This document shows, piece by piece, positions 1-8,579 of a stretch of 64,000 nucleotides of DNA. Numbering within the stretch: the stretch's first letter is position 1; the number at the start of each line of letters is the position of its first letter. The DNA comes from Streptomyces sp. NBC_01016 (GTDB lineage Bacteria > Actinomycetota > Actinomycetes > Streptomycetales > Streptomycetaceae): NCBI RefSeq assembly GCF_026341035.1, contig NZ_JAPEOQ010000001.1, positions 1,364,001 through 1,428,000 on the forward strand, in the 5' to 3' direction. Under the pieces are notes generated by a model. The model did not search any database. It saw nothing but the letters and a program-made list of their open reading frames with translations, and was not told where the DNA came from. A program made the translations under genes and the position numbers.

Positions 1-208
1 CGGTTGGTTCGTGGCCCCAGCCGGGGTGGGTTCCGGGGAGGTCCAGGTCGGTCAGGTCGATGACGTCGAAGTGGGTTTCGGGGGTGTGGCGTTCGGCCTG
101 GGACGTGAACCAGGTGCTGACGGTGGGGGCGAGGCGGCCGTCGCGGGTGGATCCGACGACGACGCCTACGCGGAGGGGGCGGGTGGGCGTGGTTGTGGTC
201 GTGGTCAT
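1..208 (-). CDS. NAD(P)H-dependent FMN reductase, partial (C-terminus outside window)
   Basis: Sixty-nine N-terminal residues are visible. After a Thr/Pro-rich start they read RPLRVGVVVGSTRDGRLAPT, the phosphate-binding loop (GSxRxxR-like) of the flavodoxin-fold NADPH-dependent FMN reductase family, followed by a W-F segment and the strand FDVIDLTDLDLP typical of the family. These enzymes are cytosolic flavin or quinone reductases. The ATG at 208-206 has a GGAGG ribosome site 7 nt upstream. The gene runs off the left edge, so catalytic details and the neighbour beyond are unknown. It is codirectional with the MFS exporter upstream of it (gap 17 nt) and is probably transcribed from the same TetR-controlled promoter. 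Confidence 0.72.
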   Translation of the reverse strand, partial: MTTTTTTPTRPLRVGVVVGSTRDGRLAPTVSTWFTSQAERHTPETHFDVIDLTDLDLPGTHPGWGHEPT

Positions 209-225
209 GGTGCGGTCCTCCGTGG

Positions 226-1914
226 TTATCGGGTTGACTCGGTGTGCGTGGTTGTTTCGTTGCGCGGCGACGGGGGCTGTGCCCACCCGTCCCGCCGTGC
301 GGGACGCCTGCCCACAGCGGGGGCGGGATGGCTGTCCGCAGTGGGGGCGGGGCGCGTGCTCACAGCGGGGGTGGAATGGCTGCCCGCAGTGGGGGCGGGG
401 CGCGTGCTCACAGCGGGGGCGGGATGGCTGTCCGTAGCGGGGGCGGGGTGCGTGCTCACAGCCGTCAGTAGCCTGTAGGCCAGTGCGGCCAGGGCCGTTA
501 GCAAGGCCGTTGTCGACCAGAGCGTCACCCGCCACGACTCCGTGAATTCCTGGGCGTGGCCGCCCGTGCCTGCCGTGATCCTTGCTGCCAGGGGCGCCGA
601 GCCCACCCGGGGTTCGAGGGATGCGAGGAGGAGGGCGCCGAAGATCGTGAGCATGATGGCGCCCGTGCCGCCGCGGACCGTGTTGAGGAAGCCGGAGGCC
701 ATGCCGACCTCGGACGGGGCGACCATCGACATGGCCTGGGCGTCGATGATGCCGATGGAGAGGCCCTGGCCCGCGCCGATGGTGAGCAGTGGGCCCGCCA
801 GCGATGTCACCGGGATGCCCGGGTGGAGCGTGGTGAGCCACGCGTTGCCCGCCGCCAGCAGGAGCAGGGACAGGGTCAGGATGTGGCGGGCCCGCACGCC
901 CCGGTTGACCAGGCGGGCGCCGAGCGGGGGCAGGGCCAGGATCGGCACCGTCATCAGCAGCAGCGTGAGGCCGGCCGCGCGGGCCGTCGTGCCGTTCGCG
1001 CCCTGGAGGTAGGTCGGCAGGTAGGCGAGGACGCCGGTGGTGCCCGCGCCGAGCCCGAAGGAGCCGACCGCCCAGCCGAGGAACGCCGGGTTGCGGGCGA
1101 GCCGCAGGTCGAGGATCGGGCGGCCGTTGCCGGTGCGGACGAGGCGGCGTTCGACGCGTACGAAGGTGAGGAGCAGCGCGAGGGACAGGGCCGCGGGGAC
1201 GAGGGTCGGCACCGCCGCCCAGCCGGACTTGGAGCCCTGCGTGATCGCGTAGAGGGCCAGGGCGAGGCCGGCGATGAAGGTGGCCGCGCCCGCCTTGTCG
1301 ACGCGCGGGCTCGTGTCCGCCCGGGACTCCGGCATCAGGCGGGTGCCGACGACGATGACCGCGCCCACGGCGACGTACGACAGGAAGGTGGCGCGCCAGC
1401 CGACCGCGTCCACGAGCCAGCCGGAGAACGTCGGGCCGAAGGCGAGGCCGAGGCCCGCCGTGGTGCCGAGCGAGGCGAAGACGCGGGTGCGGGCGGGGCC
1501 CGTGAACGTCGCGGCGAGCAGCGAGCTGCCGCTGGCCATGACGCCCGCGGCGCCGATGCCGGACAGGATCCGGGCCGCGTCGAGGAGCAGGATGTTCGGG
1601 GCGAGGGCCGAGGCGAGGGTGCCCGCCGTGTAGAGCGTGGCGCCCGCCGTGAGGATCCGGCGGCGGCCGTGGAGATCGCCGAGCGAGCCCGCGACCAGCA
1701 TGAACGAGGACGCGGCGAGGAAGTAGCCGACGACCACCCACTGCAACGCGGCGCCCGTGGCGTCGAGGTCGGCGCCGATGCGCGGGAGCGCGACCGTGGT
1801 GCCGGACATGGCCATCGGCAGGGTGAGCATGCCGAGGAGCACGACGAGGAGAGTGAACGTGGAGCGGCTGCCGCCGACTTCGCGGGCCGCCGAAGCCTGG
1901 GATTCGGTTGCCAT
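226..1914 (-). CDS. MFS drug exporter, DHA2 (14-TM) family
   Basis: A 562-residue proton-driven efflux permease of the EmrB/QacA type in the cytoplasmic membrane. Visible motifs are the TM1-2 signature ALPRIGADLDATGAALQWVV, motif A GSLGDLHGRRRILTAG, and motif C-like LGLAFGPTFSGWLVDAVGWR; hydrophobic segments continue to about residue 490. I place the start at the ATG at 1914 (MATESQ), because the longer frame would run through the operators. The last ~60 residues are unusual: a soluble Pro/Ala/Ser/Thr tail made of three 16-residue repeats encoded by a 48-bp tandem repeat. The divergent TetR gene and the two palindromes between them make TetR the likely repressor. The substrate cannot be told from sequence. 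Confidence 0.88.
   Translation of the reverse strand: MATESQASAAREVGGSRSTFTLLVVLLGMLTLPMAMSGTTVALPRIGADLDATGAALQWVVVGYFLAASSFMLVAGSLGDLHGRRRILTAGATLYTAGTLASALAPNILLLDAARILSGIGAAGVMASGSSLLAATFTGPARTRVFASLGTTAGLGLAFGPTFSGWLVDAVGWRATFLSYVAVGAVIVVGTRLMPESRADTSPRVDKAGAATFIAGLALALYAITQGSKSGWAAVPTLVPAALSLALLLTFVRVERRLVRTGNGRPILDLRLARNPAFLGWAVGSFGLGAGTTGVLAYLPTYLQGANGTTARAAGLTLLLMTVPILALPPLGARLVNRGVRARHILTLSLLLLAAGNAWLTTLHPGIPVTSLAGPLLTIGAGQGLSIGIIDAQAMSMVAPSEVGMASGFLNTVRGGTGAIMLTIFGALLLASLEPRVGSAPLAARITAGTGGHAQEFTESWRVTLWSTTALLTALAALAYRLLTAVSTHPAPATDSHPAPAVSTRPAPTAGSHSTPAVSTRPAPTADSHPAPAVGRRPARRDGWAQPPSPRNETTTHTESTR
313..456. repeat. 48-bp tandem repeat (three copies) inside the MFS gene
   Basis: The motif beginning CACAGCGGGGG recurs at 313, 361, 409 and again, partly, at 457, a strict 48-bp period. 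It encodes the 16-residue units SHPAPAVSTRPAPTAG and variants at the C-terminus of the exporter. Because the period is a multiple of three, copy-number change would keep the frame. Confidence 0.9.
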
Positions 1915-1924
1915 GCCGGTAAAG

Positions 1925-1961
1925 TACAACCGTGGTTGTAAGAAGTGCAACAGTCGTTGTA
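1925..1961. promoter_or_regulatory. Two TetR-type operators between exporter and regulator
   Basis: TACAACCGTGGTTGTA (1925-1940) is an inverted repeat with 7-bp arms around GT. TGCAACAGTCGTTGTA (1946-1961) is an imperfect copy. Their centres are 21 bp apart, two helical turns, so two dimers could sit on the same face. They cover the region just upstream of the exporter start and the 5' side of the regulator gene, so repression of both is likely. Confidence 0.8.
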
Positions 1962-2011
1962 CCTAGGTCTCTGTGTCTAGGCTGGACGAGCACGGCGGAG
2001 GGCGGAGTGGC

Positions 2012-2659
2012 ATGACACAGGAGTCGGGGCGTATCCCGCGCAAGGGCACGGTCGAGAAGCGGCAGGCGCTGATGCGCGGGGCGCGGACGGTCTTCGGCCG
2101 CGAGGGGTACGCGCGCGCGGGTATCGACGAGATCGCTGCGGAAGCAGGGGTCTCCACGCGCACGCTCTACAACCACTTCGGTGGCAAAGAGAATCTTTTT
2201 CGCGAGGTTCTCATCGACAGTGCCAGGAATGTGACGGCTGCTCATGTCGCCTTGATCGAGCGGCACTTGGGCAAGGTGGCGGACGTCGAGAAGGATCTGC
2301 TCGCGCTCGCCCGGGAGTGGATGGGGCGGCGCGGCGACCACGAGCCGCACATGCTTCTCGTACGACACATCATCTCGGAGGGCTCGCATCTGCCCGCCGA
2401 CGTCATCGAGGAGTGGCAGCGGATCGGCCCGCGGGGGACGGCGGAAGCGGTGCGCGCGGCGCTGCTCCGGCTCGGCGAGCAGGGGCACCTGGCGGTCGAC
2501 GAGGCCAACTCCGCGGAGGCCGGGCGGCACTTCCTGCTGCTGATCCCCGGGTCCGTCACGGTGGATACGTTCTTCGGGGTGGTGCCGATGTCCGACGCCG
2601 AGGTCGACGCCCGCGTGTCCAGTGGGCTCGGGGTGTTTCTGAAGCTGTACGGCCGGTAG
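2012..2659 (+). CDS. TetR/AcrR family transcriptional repressor
   Basis: A 215-residue regulator. The N-terminus carries the TetR helix-turn-helix: RGARTVFGREGYARAGIDEI, then AAEAGVSTRTLYNHFGGKE around residues 40-60, followed by a helical ligand-binding domain with a C-terminal segment similar to the AcrR_C family (residues ~85-205). The ATG at 2012 is preceded by GGAG at a good distance; a GTG at 1973 would also be in frame but lies almost against the operators. It is divergent from the MFS exporter and most likely represses it by binding the two palindromes at 1925-1961. The inducer is unknown. It converges with the type IV-like locus, with only 3 nt between the stops. Confidence 0.88.
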   Translation: MTQESGRIPRKGTVEKRQALMRGARTVFGREGYARAGIDEIAAEAGVSTRTLYNHFGGKENLFREVLIDSARNVTAAHVALIERHLGKVADVEKDLLALAREWMGRRGDHEPHMLLVRHIISEGSHLPADVIEEWQRIGPRGTAEAVRAALLRLGEQGHLAVDEANSAEAGRHFLLLIPGSVTVDTFFGVVPMSDAEVDARVSSGLGVFLKLYGR

Positions 2660-2662
2660 GGC

Positions 2663-4192
2663 CTAACCGAGCGGGAGTTCCGCGTCCGGCCAGCGGGTGC
2701 GGCCCTGTTCCCTGGACCGGAGCAGGGCCAGGGTGACCAGCCCCTGGTCCGCTCCCGTGGCCAGCAGCTCCGGCAGTTGGGGAAGCGGAGCCACCGCCGC
2801 GACGTCGTCGAGGACGAGCGTCATTGGTGGGTCGAGCCGGCCGGCAGGTGACCGTGCGGCCACGCGGCGGCCGTGCTCGACCACGCTCGAGGCGAGGGCC
2901 GTGAGCAGGGGCATCGCACCGGGCTGCCCCTTCGGGTCCTCGATGGGTTCACCGACCACATAAAGCGTGCCCCCTTCGTTGACGAAGGAATCCAGAGTGA
3001 GCGCATCCGTTCGGTTGGGCGTGCACGCCTCACGGATGTGCACCGAGAAGAGGGAGGACAGTGCGCGGGCCGTCAACTCCTGTGCCATGTCGCGGCGTTC
3101 GGGGTGCGAGGTGAGGGCCGCCTCGAGTTCGCCCGCGGTGCCCGCTGCCGCCTTCGGGTTCGTACGGAGGATGCGTACGGCGTCCTGGACCTGGGTGCCC
3201 TGGGCCCAGCGGTGGACATGGCGAAACGGTTTGCCGTCGACGGCCGCCGCGTGCAGGTAGCTGCGCAGCAGGGTGGTCGCGGCCTCGGCGAGCGCCGAGT
3301 CCAGTTTGGCCGTGGGCCTTATCGGGGCGAGCAGGGCGGTGGCGCGGGCCGCCGCGGTCTCCTTGTCGGTGCAGCCGGCGGCCGGGTTCCAGTGCATGCG
3401 GGCGGGGGTGTCGCAGCGGTGGGTGGGGTCGTAGAGGAGGACGGGGCCGAGTTTGGCGCGGGCGTCCTTGGTCTCCGACCAGACGTCCGCGGACGACGTG
3501 ATCACGAGGACGGGGCCTTCGGCGTCCTGGATGGCTTCCATGGCGAGGGGGTGGCGGGCGGCCGGCGGGCCGAGGTGGACGGGTCCGCGTTGGGCCGGTA
3601 CGGGTGTGGTTGCGGGGGGCGGGGTTGCGGTCTCGGGGCTCTGCCCGGGGCCCCGCTGGCTCTCGTCCGAGTGCGGGGCTTGAATTACCGGAGGCGTGGT
3701 TGGCGTCTCGGGGCTCTGCCCCGGACCCCGCTGGCTCTCGTCCAAGTGCGGGGCTTGAATGGGCTGAGTGCGACGCTTCTTCCGGACCGCGCGCCACCGC
3801 GCCACCGTTCCCGCCACGAAGACCGCCAGGACGACCAGGATCATCAGCTGGCCGATGAACAGGCCCCAGAAGAGGCCGTAGCCGGACAGTTCGGCGGCGG
3901 GGGTGCCGGGCCATGCGCCGGGGATGTCGTGCGGGCGGGTGATCAACGAGCGCATGGCCAGCGGCGTGTTCGCGAACGTCACGGACGTCGGCCACGCGCC
4001 CTTCGTGAAGAGGCCCGCGAGGCCCGTCGCCGTCCACGCCAGGATCGTCATGCCAAGGAGGAACGCCAGGACCCCGACCAGCAGCCCGTCGGGCACACCG
4101 CCCCGGCCACGCCCCTCCCGGTCGTCCCGGTGGTAACCCCGCTCCATCCGGTGCCCCCGCTCGTCCCGCATTCCTGTCATGCCACCGTTCAT
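2663..4192 (-). CDS. VirD4/TraG-like membrane protein of a T4SS-like locus, no Walker A seen
   Basis: A 509-residue protein, last gene of a seven-gene convergent locus. An acidic/basic N-terminal tail is followed by two membrane helices (about residues 36-60 and 106-130), the VirD4 topology, and a basic stretch. Next comes a Pro-rich linker with a 25-residue duplication starting IQAPH, then a cytosolic domain. That domain ends with TLVLDDVAAVAPLPQLPELL and an ALLRSREQGRTRW segment, which match the Walker B and the downstream 'DE-nxxxxpdLxxll...lQs' layout of TraG/VirD4. The position where a Walker A should stand reads VLVITSSADVWSETK, without GxxxxGK[ST], so it may not hydrolyse ATP. The ATG at 4192 overlaps the upstream stop (ATGA). 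Family membership is inferred from topology and context. Confidence 0.7.
   Translation of the reverse strand: MNGGMTGMRDERGHRMERGYHRDDREGRGRGGVPDGLLVGVLAFLLGMTILAWTATGLAGLFTKGAWPTSVTFANTPLAMRSLITRPHDIPGAWPGTPAAELSGYGLFWGLFIGQLMILVVLAVFVAGTVARWRAVRKKRRTQPIQAPHLDESQRGPGQSPETPTTPPVIQAPHSDESQRGPGQSPETATPPPATTPVPAQRGPVHLGPPAARHPLAMEAIQDAEGPVLVITSSADVWSETKDARAKLGPVLLYDPTHRCDTPARMHWNPAAGCTDKETAAARATALLAPIRPTAKLDSALAEAATTLLRSYLHAAAVDGKPFRHVHRWAQGTQVQDAVRILRTNPKAAAGTAGELEAALTSHPERRDMAQELTARALSSLFSVHIREACTPNRTDALTLDSFVNEGGTLYVVGEPIEDPKGQPGAMPLLTALASSVVEHGRRVAARSPAGRLDPPMTLVLDDVAAVAPLPQLPELLATGADQGLVTLALLRSREQGRTRWPDAELPLG
3632..3760. repeat. Duplicated 75-bp unit containing a dispersed GC-rich palindrome
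   Basis: Two copies, 3632-3685 and 3707-3760, start CTCGGGGCTCTGCCC and end GGGGCTTGAAT, spaced 75 bp apart (25 codons). The core GGGGCTCTGCCCC is a hairpin. Related sequence occurs outside genes at 14056-14110, 33886-33940 and 51345-51451 and inside another gene at 44145-44196. Confidence 0.85.
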
Positions 4193-5601
4193 GCCACCGT
4201 GGACTCGGAGCCGCCCAGGCGCTGCTCCACGAACGCGGCCGCCCGTTCCTCGGCCTCGAGCTCCGCCGCCTCCAGGGCCTCGTCCACGAACTGCTCGGCG
4301 GACGATTCCGTCATGGCGCGGTCGGTGAACACCAGTGGGCGTTCGGTCTCGGTGACCAGGTGTTTGACCACCTGTACGTTGCCGTTGACGTCCCAGACGG
4401 CGATGCCGGGGGAGAGCGTCGGGATGATCTCGACGGCCCACCGGGGCAGTCCGAGCACCCGGCCCGTGGCTCTCGCCTCGTCCGCCTTCTGGGCGTAGAT
4501 CGTCCTCGTGGAAGCCATCTTCAGGATCGCCGCCGCTTCCTTGGCGGCCGCGCCGTCGACCACGTCGCTCAGGTGGTGGACGACCGCCACGAAGGACAGG
4601 CCGAGGCGGCGGCCGAACTTCAGGAGCCGCTGGAAGAGCTGGGCCACGAAGGGGCTGTTGATGATGTGCCAGGCCTCCTCGACCAGGAAGATGCGCTTCT
4701 TCCGGTCGGGGCGGATCCAGGTGTGCTCCAGCCACACGCCCACGATCGCCATCAGGATCGGCATCGCGATCGAGTTCCGGTCGATGTGGGACAGGTCGAA
4801 GACGATCAGCGGGGCGTCGAGGTCGATGCCGACCGTCGTCGGGCCGTCGAACATGCCGCGCAGGTCGCCGTCGACGAGCCGGTCGATGACGAGCGCCACG
4901 TCGAGGCCCCAGGCCCGGACGTCCTCGAGGGCCACGTTCATGGCCTCCGCCGACTCCGGTTCCGGGTGGCGGAGCTGCTCGACGATGTCGGGCAGGACCG
5001 GCTGCCGGTCGACGATCGTCTCGTTCACGTACGCGTGCGCGACCTTCAGCGCGAAGCCGGAGCGCTCGTCGAGGCCGTGCCCGAGCGCGACCTCGATGAT
5101 GGTGCGCAGCAGCGCCAGCTGGCCCGTCGAAGTGATCGCCGGGTCCAGCGGGTTGAGCCGGATGCCCATGTCCAGGGCGGCCGTCGGGTCGAGCCGGATG
5201 GGAGTTATGCCCAGCTCTTCGGCGATGAGGTTCCACTCGCCGACGCCGTCCTCGCCCTGTGCGTCGAGGACGACGACCTGACGGTCCTTGAACCTCAACT
5301 GCCTTAGTACGTAAGTCTTCTCCAGCGCCGACTTGCCGTTGCCGGACTCGCCGAGCACCAGCCAGTGGGGGGCCGGGAGCTGCTGACCGTAGAGCTGGAA
5401 GGGGTCGTAGATGTAGCCCTTGCCGGAGTACACCTCGCGGCCGATGATCACCCCGGAGTCGCCGAGGCCCGGCGCGGCCGTCGGCAGATAGACGGCCTGT
5501 GCCTGCCCCGTCGACGTACGCACCGGAAGCCGGGTCGTCTCCACCTTCCCGAACAGGAACGCGGTGAAGGCATCGGTGAGAGCGGTCAGCGGATCCCGCA
5601 T
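4189..5601 (-). CDS. VirB4-like ATPase of the T4SS-like locus
   Basis: A 470-residue P-loop ATPase. Walker A is GESGNGKS (residues 84-91), followed by strand VVVLDAQGE (about 109-117). Walker B is KRIFLVEEAW (302-311), whose E-[AE]-W ending is the hallmark of the VirB4/TraC conjugation ATPase family. The N-terminal SxLxxxxxFL segment, which couples VirB4 to membrane partners, is short. In other systems VirB4 powers substrate or pilin movement at the inner membrane. The ATG at 5601 starts 60 nt after the stop of the PrgI-like gene, and its TGA overlaps the start of the VirD4-like gene, implying translational coupling. It is the best conserved and surest member of this cluster. Confidence 0.85.
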   Translation of the reverse strand: MRDPLTALTDAFTAFLFGKVETTRLPVRTSTGQAQAVYLPTAAPGLGDSGVIIGREVYSGKGYIYDPFQLYGQQLPAPHWLVLGESGNGKSALEKTYVLRQLRFKDRQVVVLDAQGEDGVGEWNLIAEELGITPIRLDPTAALDMGIRLNPLDPAITSTGQLALLRTIIEVALGHGLDERSGFALKVAHAYVNETIVDRQPVLPDIVEQLRHPEPESAEAMNVALEDVRAWGLDVALVIDRLVDGDLRGMFDGPTTVGIDLDAPLIVFDLSHIDRNSIAMPILMAIVGVWLEHTWIRPDRKKRIFLVEEAWHIINSPFVAQLFQRLLKFGRRLGLSFVAVVHHLSDVVDGAAAKEAAAILKMASTRTIYAQKADEARATGRVLGLPRWAVEIIPTLSPGIAVWDVNGNVQVVKHLVTETERPLVFTDRAMTESSAEQFVDEALEAAELEAEERAAAFVEQRLGGSESTVA

Positions 5602-5661
5602 AGTGCAGCGCCTACCTTCCGGCCGTGTCGGCGGACATCAGGAACATCGGGATCGTCGGGG

Positions 5662-7221
5662 TCATCGGCGGATGCCGGTGGCGAACGGCAGGGTGTTCAC
5701 GAACGCCCGGTGGTGCTCGCGATCGCACCACTCCAGCTTCAGGTACGACTTGCCCGCCGAGGCGCGGATGGTGCGCTTGTCGCGGGCGAGCGCGTCGGGA
5801 TTGCGGGAGGAGACCGTGATATAGCCGACGAGATTGACGCCGGCCGCGCCGCTCGCCAGGTCCTCGCCGCGCTGGTCGAGGCGGCCGTGGGCGGCGATGT
5901 CGCGGGGGTCGACGGTCCGGTTCATCTTGGCGGCGCGGGACGCCTCCGCCTCGTCGTTGGTCTTCTCGGTCAGCATCCGCTCGATGGCGACCTCGGTGGG
6001 TTCGAGGTCCATGGTGACGGCGACGGTCCGGATGACATCCGGGGTGTGGACCAGGAGCGGAGCCAGGAAGTTCACGCCCACCGGCGTCATCGGCCACTCC
6101 TTGACCCACGCCGTGGCGTGGCACCAGGGCGCGCGGGTCGTCGACTCACGCGTCTTGGCCTGAAGGAACGTCGGCTCCATGGCGTCGAGCTCGGCCGGCC
6201 AGGCGTTGCGCTTCGACATCGCCTGGATGTGGTCGATGGGGTGGTCGGGGTCGTACATGGAGTGGATCAGGGACGCGAGCCGGCCCTGCCCGAGCGGCTG
6301 CCGCACGCGGATGTCCGCCTCCTGCAACCGCGAGCAGATGTCGGTCAGTTCGCGCGCCATGACGACGGCGAGCCCGGCGTCCCTGTCGACCTTCTTGCCG
6401 CCCTTGGGGCGGGTGGCGCGGGCCATCGCGTTGGCCTCGGCGGCGAGGTCGCGCGTGAAGTGCATGCAGGCCACGAGGTACGCGCGGTGCTGCTCGCTGC
6501 TCGTCGAGACCATGGACTGCAGCTGGTCGTACGACTTCTGGAGCCAGCCGAGCGAGCGGTCGTCGCCGCGCACCGCGACGTCCTTGTTGTGCGCGTCGGG
6601 GTCGGCGGGGAGGGTGCGCGCCAGCATCTGGAGCCGGGTCACGAACCCGTCGCCGTTGGCGACGTGCTTGAGCAGCGTGCCGAACCGGTCGACCAGCGCC
6701 TCCTGGTCCTCCGAGTCGCGCAGCCCGACGCCGGGGCCCTCGATCTCGATGGCGGCGGTGACGGTGCGCCGGTCCGCGTGCAGCAGCACGCAGATCTCGT
6801 CGGGCCCGAACGGCGCGGCCAGCCACGTGAGCCTGCCGATGCCGGGGGGCGGGCCGATCTCGACCTCACGCCCGTCGAGCCGGGTGCCGGCCTCCATGGT
6901 GGGCGATCGGTAGGCGGTGCCGCGCTTGAGGGAGCGCTTGTAGCTGCGGTTGATTTCAAACCATTTGTAGAAGGTGCGGCCCTTGTACGGGACGTAGACC
7001 GCGGCCAGCCCGAGCATCGGGAAGCCGGTGAGCAGCACGATGCGCAGCGACAGCACGGGGACGAGCAGTCCGCACATCATGCCGAGGAAGGCGCCCACGA
7101 CGATCATCGCGATCTCGCCGGACTCACGATTCTTGCCGACGATCGCGTTCGGCCGGGCGCGACCGATCAGATATGTACGGCGGGGCGTGACCGGAGGGGA
7201 CACGTGGGACTGGGTCGTCAA
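5662..7221 (-). CDS. SCO6880/PrgI-like membrane protein of the T4SS-like locus
   Basis: A 519-residue protein. A PrgI-like N-terminus (YLIGRARPNAIVGKNRESGE) is followed by two adjacent membrane helices at about residues 37-80, then a long soluble domain with no recognised catalytic motif (WKLAAPFG-type segments, AWPAELDAMEPTF). This matches my recollection of the actinobacterial family named after SCO6880, a PrgI/VirB3-like anchor fused to a domain resembling the N-terminal half of VirB4. Together with the following short VirB4 ATPase it may correspond to one split VirB3-VirB4 unit. It starts at ATG 7221, overlapping the VirB6-like stop by ATGA. The split-VirB4 reading is inference. Confidence 0.72.
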   Translation of the reverse strand: MTTQSHVSPPVTPRRTYLIGRARPNAIVGKNRESGEIAMIVVGAFLGMMCGLLVPVLSLRIVLLTGFPMLGLAAVYVPYKGRTFYKWFEINRSYKRSLKRGTAYRSPTMEAGTRLDGREVEIGPPPGIGRLTWLAAPFGPDEICVLLHADRRTVTAAIEIEGPGVGLRDSEDQEALVDRFGTLLKHVANGDGFVTRLQMLARTLPADPDAHNKDVAVRGDDRSLGWLQKSYDQLQSMVSTSSEQHRAYLVACMHFTRDLAAEANAMARATRPKGGKKVDRDAGLAVVMARELTDICSRLQEADIRVRQPLGQGRLASLIHSMYDPDHPIDHIQAMSKRNAWPAELDAMEPTFLQAKTRESTTRAPWCHATAWVKEWPMTPVGVNFLAPLLVHTPDVIRTVAVTMDLEPTEVAIERMLTEKTNDEAEASRAAKMNRTVDPRDIAAHGRLDQRGEDLASGAAGVNLVGYITVSSRNPDALARDKRTIRASAGKSYLKLEWCDREHHRAFVNTLPFATGIRR

Positions 7222-8579
7222 CGCCCTGCACCTCCTTGCCAGTTGCCGTTCTTACCGGTGTTACCGCCGTTGCTCCCGCGGTCGTTGCTCGCGTGCGGGG
7301 TCTTCGTCGGGCTCGTACGGGGCGGGGGTGCGGCGGAGGGGACAGTTCCGCCGCCTCCCCCTGACGCGGCCGGGCGTGAGCTGTGCGCGGCCACACCGCC
7401 GGACGCGGGGTTGGCGGGACGGGCCTGGGAGGCTCCGCCACCGCCTCCCGAACCCCCGCTGTCCTGACGGCTGCTGTGGGTCTTGATGCCTTGCGAGACG
7501 AGCGCGGCGGGGGAGGAGATCACGGCGGCCGCCTTGCCCTCGGCGCCCTGCATGAGCCGGTTCTTCCTCACGTTGGCCATCTCGTCGCCGAAGCCGGGCA
7601 CGAAGCGGTAGATCATGCCGCTCGCGAAGATGGCGAGCAGCACGATGGCGAGGCCGGAGACGATCGCGGCGAGGGAGTCGGGCCCCTTGTCGCTGCTGGA
7701 CAGCGCGCCCGCGAGGCCGAGCACGATCACGATGACCGGCTTCACGAGGATGACGGCGATCATGACGCCGACCCAGCGGCGCACGTGGCCCCACAGGTTC
7801 TTGTCGACGAGCCCCGCGTAGACGACGACGCCGAGCAGCGCGCCCACGTAGAGCAGGACGGCGCGCAAGTAGAGCTCCAGGTAGAGCACGCCCGCCGCGA
7901 CGATCGACACCAGTGACACGACGATCAGCATGATCGGCCCGCCGCCGATGTCGTCGCCCTTCTTCAGCGCCTCGGAGAACGTCCCGAAGAACGCGTCCGT
8001 CTGATTACCCGTCGCTTTCGCCAGTACGTCGCTCACACCGTCGGCCGCCGACACCACGGTGTAGAGGATCAGCGGGGTGAAGGCGGACGCGAGCACGGTG
8101 AGCCAGAGGAAACCCACGGCCTCCGAGATCGCGGTCATCAGCGGTACGCCGCGCACGGCGCGCTTGGCCACGGCGAGCAGCCACAGCACGAGCGTGAGGA
8201 TCGTCGACGCGGCGAACACGACGGCGTACTGCTGGAGGAACTTCGGGTTGGTGAAGTCGACGTTGGCCGTCTTCTGCACGGCGTCGCTGAGCTGGTCGAC
8301 GGTCCAGGAGGCGGCCTCTGCGCAGCCCTTGGCGAGGCTGGAGAGGGGGTCGAGGGGGTTGGAGACGTCGGGCGTCCCGCCACCGCCACCTCCGGTGCTG
8401 CCACCGGTGGCTTCGTTGCCGCGCTCGCAGTAGTCCTTGGCGCGCCCGGGGATCAGGCGGCAGGGATCGTCGGTCGGTTCGGGCGCCGCGAGCGCACGGG
8501 TGGCCGTCAGGACGGCCGCGGCCTGTACGACGGCGACGAGACCGGTGAGCTTGAGCGCACGGCGTGGGTTACCGGGCAT
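7218..8579 (-). CDS. VirB6/TrbL-like polytopic membrane protein
   Basis: A 453-residue protein with a signal-like N-terminus (LTGLVAVVQAAAVLTATRALA, cleavage near residue 32). A short exported segment with two cysteines (DDPCRLIPG and KDYCERG) follows, then about six membrane helices between residues 115 and 345. The C-terminal tail of ~80 residues is low-complexity Gly/Ser/Pro/Asn. Topology and position between VirB8-like and VirB4-like genes fit the VirB6/TrbL channel component. It overlaps the VirB8-like gene by 11 bp upstream and the PrgI-like gene by 4 bp downstream, so the whole set is one operon. The start ATG at 8579 has GGAGGG upstream. No enzyme motif is present. Confidence 0.72.
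   Translation of the reverse strand: MPGNPRRALKLTGLVAVVQAAAVLTATRALAAPEPTDDPCRLIPGRAKDYCERGNEATGGSTGGGGGGTPDVSNPLDPLSSLAKGCAEAASWTVDQLSDAVQKTANVDFTNPKFLQQYAVVFAASTILTLVLWLLAVAKRAVRGVPLMTAISEAVGFLWLTVLASAFTPLILYTVVSAADGVSDVLAKATGNQTDAFFGTFSEALKKGDDIGGGPIMLIVVSLVSIVAAGVLYLELYLRAVLLYVGALLGVVVYAGLVDKNLWGHVRRWVGVMIAVILVKPVIVIVLGLAGALSSSDKGPDSLAAIVSGLAIVLLAIFASGMIYRFVPGFGDEMANVRKNRLMQGAEGKAAAVISSPAALVSQGIKTHSSRQDSGGSGGGGGASQARPANPASGGVAAHSSRPAASGGGGGTVPSAAPPPRTSPTKTPHASNDRGSNGGNTGKNGNWQGGAGR

Noticed and set aside
556..1941. Long plus-strand open frame opposite the MFS gene
   Set aside because: Mirror of the real gene: low-complexity Glu/Arg/Gly/Asp composition and no family motif.
4192..5236. Extension of the VirD4-like frame upstream over the VirB4 gene
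   Set aside because: Composition is Arg/Gly/Pro-rich and out of frame with VirB4; the ATGA overlap at 4189-4192 gives a clear start.
5612..5665. A 17-codon frame (MTPTIPMFLMSADTAGR) in the gap between the PrgI-like and VirB4 genes, overlapping the upstream stop by ATGA
   Set aside because: The overlap is attractive, but there is no hydrophobic or conserved feature and the length is near chance for this GC content; kept only as a note.
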